Shown: piece by piece, positions 1 to 9,869 of the stretch
How the letters are laid out: each line of letters opens with the position of its first letter
How positions within the stretch are numbered: position 1 is the stretch's first letter
Origin: Neostapfia colusana
Taxonomy: Eukaryota; Streptophyta; Magnoliopsida; Poales; Poaceae
Length of the DNA: 64,000 nt
Direction of reading: 5' to 3'
Assembly (NCBI GenBank): GCA_030760725.1
Contig: JASWHV010000008.1
Coordinates: 50,443,671-50,507,670 of the forward strand
Notes under the pieces: generated by a model
What the model was told of the DNA's origin: nothing
Databases searched by the model: none
Seen by the model: the letters and a program-made list of their open reading frames with translations, nothing else
Translations under genes and position numbers: made by a program

Positions 1-169
1 GGTAACGAGTTCTGGAACGGTTTTTGGATTCTGCACGCGTAGAAATATTGGTACGGAAAAGAAAAATACTGCACCAAATCAACTCGAGATAAGTTGTTAG
101 GATTCAACGACGATCTGAATAGGACTCTTATTCAGAATCTAATCAGATTAGGACTCTTCGCTTCCCAAT

Positions 170-179
170 TATAAATAGA
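170..179 (+). promoter_or_regulatory. Putative TATA box of the G1/G4 LTR promoter
   Basis: The motif tataaataga follows the U3 part of the LTR and is conserved in the G4 3' LTR (45453-45462). A GC-poor leader follows. The position suits the U3/R boundary of an LTR promoter; the exact transcription start is not visible. Confidence 0.6.
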
Positions 180-1307
180 ACCCAGAACCTGTGGCCGAAA
201 CCACGAACTTCTTTTCCAACTATTAAGCCGACGACTTAGAGCCCTAGCACCAACTCGCCGAGTAAGCCCATCGCCGGAGTTCAGCGAAGATCACCGGAAG
301 AGAGTCCAACGATCGAAGAAGGACCCGAGACCGAGAAGAGCGTAAGGTAGGTCTCCAATACCACTTTACGACATCGTTGTGTTTTCTTTGCATCTGTTCT
401 TCGATTTCTTTCGAACAGAAGCTTTCTCGTGGACAGATCACTTGTTGATCGGGTTGGTCTAAAGACAAGGTCATCGCCACGTCCACATCTGATCCGAACA
501 CCTCTGTTCATCATAAAACCATGCAAGAACGCGTACAAACCGATCTAATAAAACTGCATTATAGGATAACATGCATATGCATCATCACATCTAGTTTGAA
601 GTTTGTGCATGATATTGATTGTTGTGAATCTTGTATGTGCACAATCCTGTATAACAGGACAAGCTCAGGGAGCTGTTTACGACGAGCTGCAACAACAAGG
701 TTTCGAGATCCAAGAGCAACCGGAACCGCAAGAACAAGGCAAGTGCTCCTTGACCATATTAATCCTATGTTTTTGGTAAAACTGTTTTGATTTGCGAAAA
801 GGTGTGTGTGCTGAGTCAAACATGATGGGAAACCCTTTTATAGGAGTTTACTAGCTTTGGTTAAACCACCATTGTCGTGAGGGATGTTTACGAGTTGGGT
901 ATGGTTTTTACTTTTATGCTTCGCTGAGTCCATGGGATTGGGAAGCTAGATAGATGTGTCTAGCTAACTACACTCATAATGATAATGAGAAAAATTGATG
1001 TTGTTAATGAACATGGATCGGAGGGAGATCTAGGCAAGCCTGGGTTTGTGAATGCGGTAGCATGAGATGGTGGTTTACTTGCCATAGATCTAAGGACAGG
1101 TTCATGCATGCACATGCCGGATAACAGTGCCACCACAAGGCCAAGTATGGGTGCGGCTTAGCTGAGTAATTAGGTAAGTTGCTAGAATGTTATGGACTGT
1201 GGAAGGCGCGGGGAATGGGAGTCGAGTGAGGACTGCCCTGGGAACTGCATGGCACAAGAGGGGGCCCGTGGGTGGGAGAATTGGAGATTCTAGCCTGCCG
1301 GTGAAAC

Positions 1308-1312
1308 CTTAG
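1308..1312. repeat. Target site duplication of S1 (left copy)
   Basis: The 5-bp sequence cttag at 1308-1312 recurs at 34534-34538, immediately outside the two S1 LTR ends. It is one copy of G1 LTR sequence, as the unbroken G4 LTR (around 46593) shows it once. This fixes the S1 boundaries. Confidence 0.95.
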
Positions 1313-2666
1313 TGAATGTGGCCTAGAGGGGGGTTAGTAGGCCTTATAAAGTTTCCTGCACACTTAAAGTAGTTGTCAAAAACTTGCTTGACCGGACTAG
1401 TCCGGTTGTGTGAGCGGACTAGTCCAGTGTGCCTGAAGTGTGTAGATTGTATAAGTATTGTGCAGGAGAATTAACTTCTTTAGCAGCGGAAATAAGAACA
1501 AAAGTTATTTTATTTTGAGTTTATAATATGAGATGTGATTATGCCCGTGAATAAAACTTAGCAATTCAAATTATGAAGTTTAGCAACTAGATGTTCTAAT
1601 CAACAAAAATAAAGAGGCACGCTAGACACAAATTTTACCGAGGTTCGATCTCACCAAGAGATCTACGTCCTCGTTGAGGAAGCTCACACAGAGCCGAGTC
1701 TCTAACCCTTTCCCTCTTCAAGTAACCACACAAGGCCGACTTGACTCCACTAGCACGGGTAATCACCGAGTTTGTGGGGCAACCTCACACGTTGAGGTCT
1801 CCCACGAGAATTACAAATAAAAAGCGATCAAATACACTCAAAAAGATTACAATGCAGAATATGAGTGTAGAGAGATCAAACCCCAAGAGCTCACAATGAA
1901 GGAACGACAATCTCCCAATCCCAAATCCAAGTGTTTAATTGATTTTCACCTCTTTCGCACCTTAGATGTGTGGGGAGATGTGTTTTTGGGCTCTTGGGAC
2001 AGGTGGCGGCGCTAGGGTTTGAGTTTCTAGCAGTATGAGTCGTGTCTACCCTTTGGAAGGCCGTGGATCACCAATTTATATGGTTTCCAAAAAGTTATCG
2101 TTGAAAAACCTAATAACGGACTAGTCCGGTATATGATCGGACTTGTCCGGTCTACTTCCAGTGGGCAAAGCGGAGTAGTCCGGTCTGAAACCGGACTTGT
2201 CCGGTGCTATGTGAAGTGGGGTTCCAGAAAGTTTAGCGGACTAGTCCTGTCGCATGGACGAACTAGTCCGCAGTCCTCTAAAGAGGACAACAGAAACATG
2301 AGCGGACTAGTCCGGTCTAAAACCGGACTTGTCCAGTTGCATTCCAGTAAGCTGACTGGACTAGTCCGGTCCATGAACGGACTAGTCCGGTGTCCAGTGG
2401 ATTTTAGTTGATTTTTAAACCCCTTACCCTTACACAAAGTTATGAGCTCTTGTGATGTGTCTCTCACACACACCCTATACATTTAAATCTACTTTGCTCT
2501 TCTAAATTCCATTAAAGTCTTCCTTTTCAGGCACCACTCCATTTTTCACCTTTTTGTGTGCACCGAGCTAGTTCACTTTGTTTGTCCTGCAATCATTTCA
2601 TTAGGATCTCATATGCTTGTCATCAATTCTCCAAAACCCACAAGGGATACCCTAGATGCACTTTCA
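1313..2666 (-). repeat. S1 3' LTR
   Basis: This 1354-bp LTR matches 33159-34533 (1375 bp). The 21-bp length difference is explained by one extra 21-bp unit in the other LTR near 34224. It contains about a dozen palindromic ccggactagtccgg or cggacttgtccgg motifs, mainly at 1391-1427 and 2117-2395. A TATA-like ccatataaat lies on the minus strand near 2072-2083. Confidence 0.95.
2117..2395. repeat. Array of palindromic CCGGACTAGTCCGG-type motifs in the S1 LTR
   Basis: About ten copies of cggactagtccggt or cggacttgtccggt are spaced 20-40 bp apart. The tag-centred version is a perfect 14-bp palindrome. The same array is at 33960-34260 in the other LTR. Palindromes in the LTR regulatory region are described for Sireviruses; their binding partner is not shown here. 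Confidence 0.85.
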
Positions 2667-2682
2667 ATCTCCCTCTTTTTGG
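2667..2682 (-). other. S1 polypurine tract
   Basis: The minus strand reads ccaaaaagagggagat directly before the 3' LTR start tgaaagtgcatct. This is the plus-strand primer site for reverse transcription and resembles the conserved Sirevirus PPT. Between it and the ORF ending at 3012 I see nothing coding. Confidence 0.8.
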
Positions 2683-3011
2683 TGATTGATGACAACCATT
2701 TGAGATATCACAATTAAGAAGAAAAAATTGATTTTTCATAAAGTGTGCATATATGAGAATAATGAATAACTAACAAGAAAAACTTCTCTCATATACGCAC
2801 ACCTTATGGTGGGGTGCCTAACAAAGTGTGTGATCAACAAAAATGTGATGAACGAGGATAAAAGATAGCAACCATAGATGTAAGCATCACAATACTATGA
2901 AGCATCACACATAAGGTAAATAGTCAAATTACAATAGTTTTAAAAATAAGTACAAGTCCTCGATCACAAGTCCTTAATAACTTATCCTAGATAATCTCTC
3001 CCCCTTTGGCA

Positions 3012-4634
3012 TCAAGGCACCAAAAAGGGAAAAATCGAGTGGAAACACTCATCGCCGTTCCCACTTTCACTCTCAGTCCTATCTTCATCTTCCTCTTCAC
3101 CTTGATCTTCATCATCTTGACCATGTAGAGGGTTAGCAGCTGAACCACCACCAAACCCAAGGGAGATCAACTCTTGGTCAGTGAAAGTTGGCATTTCAGT
3201 GAAGCCTTCAGCTGAGTCCTCAGAAACCTCAACTGACCCTTGTGGCTCAATTTCCAGTTTGGCACAGATGGCCTGGATGTTAGCTTTTACATATCTTTGA
3301 TGCTTCTTCCTTGCCAATCTCTCTTCATGTTGCTTAACTTCAACTTTGCGGCAAGAGGCAAAAATAGAAGATAGCATCTTGAAGATGCCACTTGAGGATG
3401 CCCAAGTAGATGAGGTTGCATGAGTGGTAGCTGCAGCCTCAGATCTTGTCTCCTCTTGAGCTCTCTTGGACCTTCTTTCTTCTCCGGGTGAGACAGGAGC
3501 AGAAGGAGCAGAATATATAGTGGGCTTTTGGGGTCTAAGTCTAGTGTGAGGCACATCCTTTACGAACTCCTGTCCTGTCACTTTTTCAATCATGAACATT
3601 ATGTAGGGTGCATAGCCACAAGACCGGATGGGATTGATAGAGATATTGACAATGTCATTGTAAATGTACTCAAACACATTGAATTTCCTCTTCTTGCTTA
3701 TGACCTTTATCAAGGTTCTGAGGCTGCCCTGAACAGTCCCTGCACCTCCCTCTTTGGGAGCTATAGTCTTCCTCAATATCTGATTGAGAACTACAAAGAA
3801 AGGCTTCATGTATTTAGTGGTTGGAGGCTTGAATGGCATTCGTGTATCATAGAGAAAGTCCAGCTGATCTTTCTCCAGTGGTTTCAGGTTGTGAATTACA
3901 AGTTCATTGTCCAAGGTATGCTCAAGATGAAGGATTCTTGCGAATTCTTCATAGGTGACACTGTACTGAGACCCATGTGTCATCCAAATCATCCCATCGT
4001 TGTCATCACGAGCGAAGTAAAGAGTAGAGTAGAATTGCGTGATGACTTCATCATTCCGGTCACACTGGAAGGAGAATAGTTCTTTCAGCCCATGAAGCTC
4101 GAGGGCTGTCACAACCTCCTGATAAGCTTGACATCTCTTGGACTGAACATAAGGAATGTCAACCCACTGACTTTCGACAACTGGATGCTTCATCTTCCGA
4201 TACACATGTTCATAGTAGTCAGCATGAAAATTACTCCAAAATCTGGGGTCAGCTGACTCTCTGGGCTGATTATACACCTCTACTTTTCTGAACTTGTCAG
4301 CTAGTTGACCCCCTTTTTCAGTGTAATCATCATTCGAAGGTTGCCTGTTGCGATGAATGAGATTTTTCATTTTCAGAGGCCCAATGGGGCCACTAGCAAG
4401 TCCCTTCCTTTTATTGAGAGCCCTCTTAGGTCCCGAGGAGCTCTTGGCAATAGCCTTTCCTCGAGGCTTCTTCAGAATCACCTTCCTCTTCTTAGGTAAA
4501 TTTTCATCGGAAGATGGAGAGTGGACATTGACATCATGTCTTTTCTTCATCACTCCCTCCTTGGCTCTCCTCACTCTTTCACGTTGAACCTCTTCATCAA
4601 GGTGGAAAGAGCTGTCATCTGAGCCTGAAGACAT
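3012..4634 (-). CDS. Extra Sirevirus protein encoded after pol (envelope-like position), 540 residues, intact
   Basis: The ORF is open for 540 codons, while gag and pol of the same element are broken. It lies between pol and the PPT, where some Sireviruses carry an 'env-like' ORF. I see no signal peptide or membrane-spanning stretch. The N-terminal 80 residues are basic and include an exact PKKRKV sequence at residues 47-52 (plus-strand 4479-4496), the classical monopartite nuclear localisation signal. Residues about 120-370 are a globular region containing YEEFARIL, like 'putative plant transposon protein' regions of grass elements. The C-terminus is very acidic (GEEEDEDRTES). I infer a nuclear rather than envelope protein; its role is unknown. 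The start follows a clean upstream stop region and begins MSSGSDDSS. Confidence 0.8.
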   Translation of the reverse strand: MSSGSDDSSFHLDEEVQRERVRRAKEGVMKKRHDVNVHSPSSDENLPKKRKVILKKPRGKAIAKSSSGPKRALNKRKGLASGPIGPLKMKNLIHRNRQPSNDDYTEKGGQLADKFRKVEVYNQPRESADPRFWSNFHADYYEHVYRKMKHPVVESQWVDIPYVQSKRCQAYQEVVTALELHGLKELFSFQCDRNDEVITQFYSTLYFARDDNDGMIWMTHGSQYSVTYEEFARILHLEHTLDNELVIHNLKPLEKDQLDFLYDTRMPFKPPTTKYMKPFFVVLNQILRKTIAPKEGGAGTVQGSLRTLIKVISKKRKFNVFEYIYNDIVNISINPIRSCGYAPYIMFMIEKVTGQEFVKDVPHTRLRPQKPTIYSAPSAPVSPGEERRSKRAQEETRSEAAATTHATSSTWASSSGIFKMLSSIFASCRKVEVKQHEERLARKKHQRYVKANIQAICAKLEIEPQGSVEVSEDSAEGFTEMPTFTDQELISLGFGGGSAANPLHGQDDEDQGEEEDEDRTESESGNGDECFHSIFPFLVP

Positions 4635-5531
4635 GGTGCCTAATAAGGAGTTTAAGGATTAGATACGAATGGACTCATTTTCGACTTCAAATAGGAATGC
4701 AGGGGTTCAACTGTCAGAGACCGGACTTGTCCGGTTTGAGAGTGCGGACTTGTCCGGTGTACCGGACTTGTCCGGTTTTAGAGTGCGGACTTGTCCGGTG
4801 TACCGGACTTGTCCGCATCTGTGCACCGGACTAGTCCGGCCTAGCATAAGAACCCTAACATTTCAATTTGAATCAAATCTCCTATCTAGAGACACAAAGG
4901 CAGAAAAGTGGTAGGAATGCATCTATAGAGGCAATGTACATCCTTTTGAAATCAAAGGAAACGAGCTAGAACTAGAAAAGTTTGAGAGTTAGATTTTAGG
5001 GGGGAATTTACCAAGAATTAAAGATCCACGTTGAAGGAGCAAGAATCTATCCGGATGAGTCCGGAGAGTAGAATCCACTCGTCGAGGATCCACTCAACCC
5101 GAAAATCACTTTGGGAGCTAGGGTTTAGGAGAGGGGGGTGAGACAAAATGTTTATGAGTGGAGAGGGAGGGGTCTGGGCCGGCCAAATGCTTACATATGT
5201 GACTCACCGGACTAGTCCGGTCATGGTAGCGGACTAGTCCGGTGCCCCTGAGTTAACCTAACTATGTCGTCTGTCCGAACTAGTCCGGTCGACAACCGGA
5301 CAAGTCCGGTTCCAACAGACTTGATGCAGATAGTAAAGTTTAGAAGTGATCTAAGGACACTAATTTTTGCAAATAATCTTGGTAATTACGACCAGTAGGC
5401 AAGAAACAATCAAACAATGGTCATATTTCGCAAGATTTCTTCATTAAAATAGTTTTCTGAAGAAAAAGAGATGAGGAGCAGTTTTTACAATAAAATGTAA
5501 CATTTGAGGTTGCAACCAGGTATGCAACGTT
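4635..5531 (-). other. S1 non-coding spacer between pol and the extra ORF, with palindrome clusters
   Basis: No coding region is visible in these 897 bp. There are two clusters of the LTR-type palindrome: about six copies at 4717-4842 (accggacttgtccggt) and four at 5208-5312. They match the LTR arrays in sequence, so the motif is not confined to the LTRs. A promoter or processing role for the downstream ORF is possible but unproven. Confidence 0.75.
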
Positions 5532-6791
5532 TTAAGCCACGTTTCGAGAGTCAAGAATATTAAGTTCATTTTTTAGCTCACAAAACCTTTTCTCATCTAA
5601 TGGTTTGGTAAAGATATCTGCTAGATGTTTTTCAGTTCTAACATGTGAAATTTCAATGTCACCTTTTAATGAATGATCTCCAAGAAAGTGATGACGAATA
5701 TATATGTGCTTAGTTCTTGAGTGCTCTACTGGGTTGTGTGCAATTTTTATAGCGCTTTCATTATCACATAGAAGCGGAATATGATTTAGATTGTAGCCGT
5801 AGTCTCTAAGAGTCTGTCGCATCCAAAGTAGTTGTGCACAACAACTACCAGCTGCAACATACTCTGCTTCCGCTGTTGAAAGAGTAATAGAGTTTTGCAT
5901 TTTAGATGACCAAGAAACTAGGGATCTGCCAAGAAATTGACAAGTCCCTGAAGTGCTCTTTCTATCGACTTTGCATCCTGCATTGTCGGCATCGGAATAA
6001 CCTATCAAGTTAAACTTGGATCCTTTGGGATACCAAAGGCCCAAGTTAGGTGTGTGCACAAGATACCTTAGGACTCTTTTTACAGCTATTAAGTGACACT
6101 CTTTAGGTGCGGCTTGAAACCTTGCACACATGCATACGCTAAGCATAATATCTGGCCTGGATGCACATAAGTAAAGTAAGGAGCCTATCATTGACCTATA
6201 TACCTTTTGGTCCACATTCGGACCTTCTTCATTGAGGTCGAGATGTCCGTTAATTGCCATGGGTGTCTTGATGGGCTTAGCTTTGTCCATGTTGAATTTC
6301 TTGAGGATGTCCTGTGTGTATTTGGTTTGGCTTATAAATGTGCCTTCTCTCAGTTGATTCACTTGGAATCCCAAGAAGAACTTCAATTCGCCCATCATCG
6401 ACATCTCGAACCTATCTGTCATAATTTTGTCTTGGTCTTCGAATCCTGGTGGCTGCTCCACATAAACTTCCTCCTTTATCAGACCGTTGAGGAAGGCACT
6501 TTTGACGTCCATTTTATACAACTTAAAATTATGGTGAATAGCATATGCCAATAAAATACGAATGGACTCAAGTCTAGCTACGGGAGCGAAAGTTTCGTCG
6601 AAGTCCAAACCTTCGACCTGAGAATAACCCTTTGCCACCAGCCTCGGTTTTTTTCTTGTTACTACTCCATGTTCATCTTGCTTGTTCCGAAAGACCCATT
6701 TGGTTCCAACGATGTTTGCCCTTGGTCTTTCCACCAGCTCCCACACTTCATTTCTTTTGAAGTTGTTCAATTCTTCTTGCTTTGCAACCAC
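5532..6791 (-). pseudogene. S1 reverse transcriptase and RNase H (Ty1/copia), missing the catalytic centre
   Basis: The 419-codon ORF starts in the RVT_2 domain (motifs NEVWELVERP, GTKWVFRNK, DETFAPVARL, KMDVKSAFLNG) and runs through RNase H (TLSTAEAEYVA, LCDNESAIK, KHIYIRHHF) to the C-terminus. After YVEQPPGFEDQDK (near 6430) it jumps to DRFEMSMMGELKFFLG. The usual roughly 80-residue stretch with LYGLKQAPRAW and the YVDD active site is absent, with the frame kept. The RT is therefore catalytically dead. The upstream integrase reading frame is offset, so a frameshift lies near 6770-6790. Confidence 0.92.
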
Positions 6792-7801
6792 CCTGGATCC
6801 CTTAAGGCTTCATCTACCCTGTATGGTTCCAGAAAAGAGACAAAAGAATAGTATCCACAGAAATTTGCAACGCGAGATCTAGTAGTTACTCCCTTAGCAA
6901 TATCACCAATGATATTGTTGACAGGATGGTCTCTTTGCACACTCTGATGTACTCTTGGGTGAGGAACTTGTGTAGCTGCTTGTTCTTCATCATCTTCATG
7001 TTCATTGTCTCCCCCTAGATCATTGCTTCCATGATTATATTGATCTTCTTGATCTTGTGTAAAAGCTCCCCCTTGATCATTGCTTCCTTGTTGAGGTTCA
7101 CCTTGTGCATTTGAGTCTTGTGTTTGCTCTTGTGGTAGAATATCACCAAGTGCCATTTTCTTCAGCGCTTCACATGGAGCTTCCTCTTTATCTAGCATAC
7201 ACTTATCGACTTGCTCCACTTGTGAGCCGTTAGTTTCATCGAACACTACGTCACGTGCTACTTCAACAAGGCCGGACACCTTGTTGAAGACACGATAGGC
7301 GTAGGCATTCGATTCATACCCGAGCAAGAACCCTTCATCGCACTTCGAAGCAAACTTCGAAGCCCTCGGTTTCTTGTTCAGAATAAAACATTTACAACCA
7401 AAAACTTTGAAATAAGAAACATTAGGCTTTTCACCGGTAAGGAGCTCATATTGAGTTTTCTTCAGTAGTCGGTGAAGGTACAGTCGATTTGTGGCATGAC
7501 AAGCAGTGTTCACCGCTTCTGCCCAAAATTGATCTGATGTCTTGTATTCGTCCAACATTGTTCTTGCCATTTCAATCAATGTTCTGTTCTTCCTTTCGGC
7601 CACCCCGTTTTGTTGAGGAGAGTAGGGTGCCGAGAACTCATGCTTTATTCCTTCTTCATCGAGATACTCTTCAACTTGTGTATTCTTGAATTCTGTCCCG
7701 TTGTCACTTTGATGTTCTTCACGGTTGATGAGAATTCGTTCTGGGCTCTTTTCAGGAACTTCTTGAGGATTCCCTGAGTTTCTGATTTATCATACAAGAA
7801 A
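6767..7801 (-). pseudogene. S1 integrase, C-terminal part (Ty1/copia)
   Basis: The open part, 7603 down to 6767, starts at AERKNRTLIEMARTML, which carries the catalytic Glu, then has the conserved copia block GEKPNVSYFKVFGCKCF and an acidic, Q-rich linker to RT. Upstream, 7801 to 7604 encodes VFFLYDKSETQGILKKFLKRAQNEF and, after a 1-base frameshift, the second catalytic Asp region (DNGTEF) and SPQQNGVAER. At 7801/7807 the gene is cut by G2. Its N-terminal half continues at 30149. The join at the G2 site reads TWVFFLYD once the insertion is removed. Confidence 0.9.
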
Positions 7802-7806
7802 AATAC

Positions 7807-9824
7807 TGTCACACCCGGTTCCTCCGAAGAACAACCGAGTGAATATCACATGTATGCCAGGATCATTTTCTCATACATGTGATGACAAATAGTGAAGCAT
7901 CATTTATTACAAGCCAGGTGTCGAATATAAATAAGTCTTACATAGCATACGTCTCGATGGACGATAATAAGTTCATGACATACAAATAAAACAGCAGCGG
8001 AATATAAATCTTGTGGGCTCCGTCACAGGCGTTGCCCGGGGGACTCCGTGAACCTAGAATCCTTCTTCGGGTCCGAAGTCTTGGTCATTGAACCCACATC
8101 ATCCCCTTGACCTGAGCAGCAATTTAAACCAACAAATATGCAAGTTTGAGTACCGTTGGTACTCAGCAAGTGTGAGAAAGTTATGTCATGCATGGCTAGA
8201 GCAAGGAAAGGTTGAACTCATGGTTAAAGCACTACGCAATCAATACCTATCACCTTAGCTTAATTAAGCACCTACATTACTACACAGGTGAAATGGTCCC
8301 AATCCCTCAACCCATCATCAATATCAAGTAAGCATAGTCTCATTTCCAATGTTAAGCTTCCCGCTTAACATCCTCAACTTCCAAATTCATCATCCTCTAA
8401 TCATGAATAAGTCCAAGCCGCTCTTGACCGTGAGCACGGTTGTCATGACAGTTTTTGACTCTACAGAGTTTGCACCACTGTACCCACATGTAGTGATTTC
8501 ATCCCCCATTGCCGGGTGGACTAAAAGAACCTCCATTATGCCAGTGGCCGCGAACCTCATTGCCAGGAGAGTTTAAATTTGAATTTGTACATGTGTTTGC
8601 CTTACGTTTTAAATTTAAATCCTAGTCACATATTCAAATTTCTGAATTTAATATCATATAAGGTCAAAAAGGTAAATCCACCCTACTGCAGGGTCTAATT
8701 TGCTATTTCATAAATTTCCAGGGGTCTAACTACACATAACAGAGGGGTTTTCCTAATTTTTATTAAGTCCAAGGGCTAAAACTGATTTTTAAATGAATTT
8801 ACATGAATTTCTGAAGTTCCAGGGGCTAGATCAGAAGTTTCCGGGGCTAGCTCGTGTTTTCCGAGATCCCCAGGGGGTAGCGCGTAAGAATCCCGGCCTT
8901 TATAACGCGGAGCTGATGTGGACTGTCCGATTTAAAATAGACAGCTCAGATTAGATCGCCGAACCGGTACGCGCGGGTTTTAATTCTACCGTGCGATTTA
9001 AAATAGACGGCCCCCAAGGGGCCACGTCGCCCTGGCCGGAGCCAGCCCGCGAGCGCGGCGGCGGGGGGTGGCGATCTCGCCGGCGCAGCCTCGGCTTTTG
9101 CCGCTACTCGTTAGAACTCACATCTTTTTGCATGGATCGGCTGCGGAGGGGTAGGGGATGCACACCGAGGGGTTTTCCAGCACTCGGAGGTCCTGGAGGT
9201 CGGTCGGCGGCGAGCTTCAATGGCGACGATCTTCGGTGCACGTCGGGGGGCCGTTGGGGCGCAAGACACTTCGTTTCCTTCACCTGCACGGCTCCCCGGT
9301 GGCGGTGGAACGTGATCAGCACGTTAGATCAGGGAATTTGAGCAAGGATCGAAAGATATCGGCTGTAGAAACTTTGGTTCTCACTGGAGAGAAGAACAGC
9401 CGATGGGGGGGACAGGGCGATCGTCGGCGTTTATATAGGCGAGGGAGGGCGGCGGTCTGTTGGGATCGAGTTAGAGTCGTCTGGGACAGGGAATCGGGCT
9501 GGGGGCGCGGGTTTCCGCAGTTTGTTGCGATCGGGCGCGAGGGAAGAGTCCGGTCGTTGGGGCGCGCGGGAGGTAGGAGATGACACGCGGGCCCCGCGTG
9601 TCAGTGAGAGGAAGAGAGGGGTTCGCGGTCTTGGGCTGGTGCGGGGGAAATTGGGCCGGCTGGTGGGTTTCGGCCCACTGGCCGGTTGGGTTTTTCTTTT
9701 TTTCTTTTTCTTTTCTGTTTTGATTTGAATTTGAATTTCTAGTTTGAATTTGAATTTCTGCACCACATGCAATACGTCCAAAAAATTTTAAATTCCCCTC
9801 TTTAGCAGGTTTTGGGGTGTTACA
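7807..9824 (-). repeat. G2 3' LTR with internal deletion
   Basis: 2018 bp against 3447 bp for the partner LTR at 13946-17392. Both ends match. The missing piece corresponds to about 14703-16103; the junction near 8563-8575 (gccaggagag) resembles the right-hand breakpoint (gctaggagag), a short-homology deletion. A minus-strand TATA-like tatataaa is at about 9429-9436. Confidence 0.93.
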
Positions 9825-9840
9825 GCTCTACCCCCCTTAA
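9825..9840 (-). other. G2 polypurine tract
   Basis: The minus strand reads ttaaggggggtagagc just before tgtaacacccc, the LTR start. It is the same as the G3 PPT at 26686-26699. Confidence 0.85.
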
Positions 9841-9869
9841 AAGAAATCTCGTCCTCGAGATTGGTGGTT

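Larger units (their letters stand above)
1..1312 (+). mobile_element. G1: gypsy LTR, left part (begins outside window)
   Basis: Positions 1-1312 align nearly base for base with 45289-46605 in the 3' LTR of G4, so this is an LTR of the same gypsy family, entered about 570 bp after the LTR start. The sequence breaks at 1312, where the Sirevirus S1 starts, and resumes at 34539. Joining the flanks recreates the uninterrupted G4 text (accttagtgagtcc). The G1 body, if any, lies left of the window, so I cannot say whether this is a solo LTR or the 3' LTR of a longer element. Confidence 0.9.

Noticed and set aside
2117..2395. CRISPR-like spaced repeats
   Set aside because: The repeats are variable palindromes of about 14 bp with short uneven spacers, within an LTR of a plant element. 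No Cas genes.
3528..4079. Plus-strand ORF of 183 codons
   Set aside because: It is the antisense shadow of the 540-codon Sirevirus ORF.
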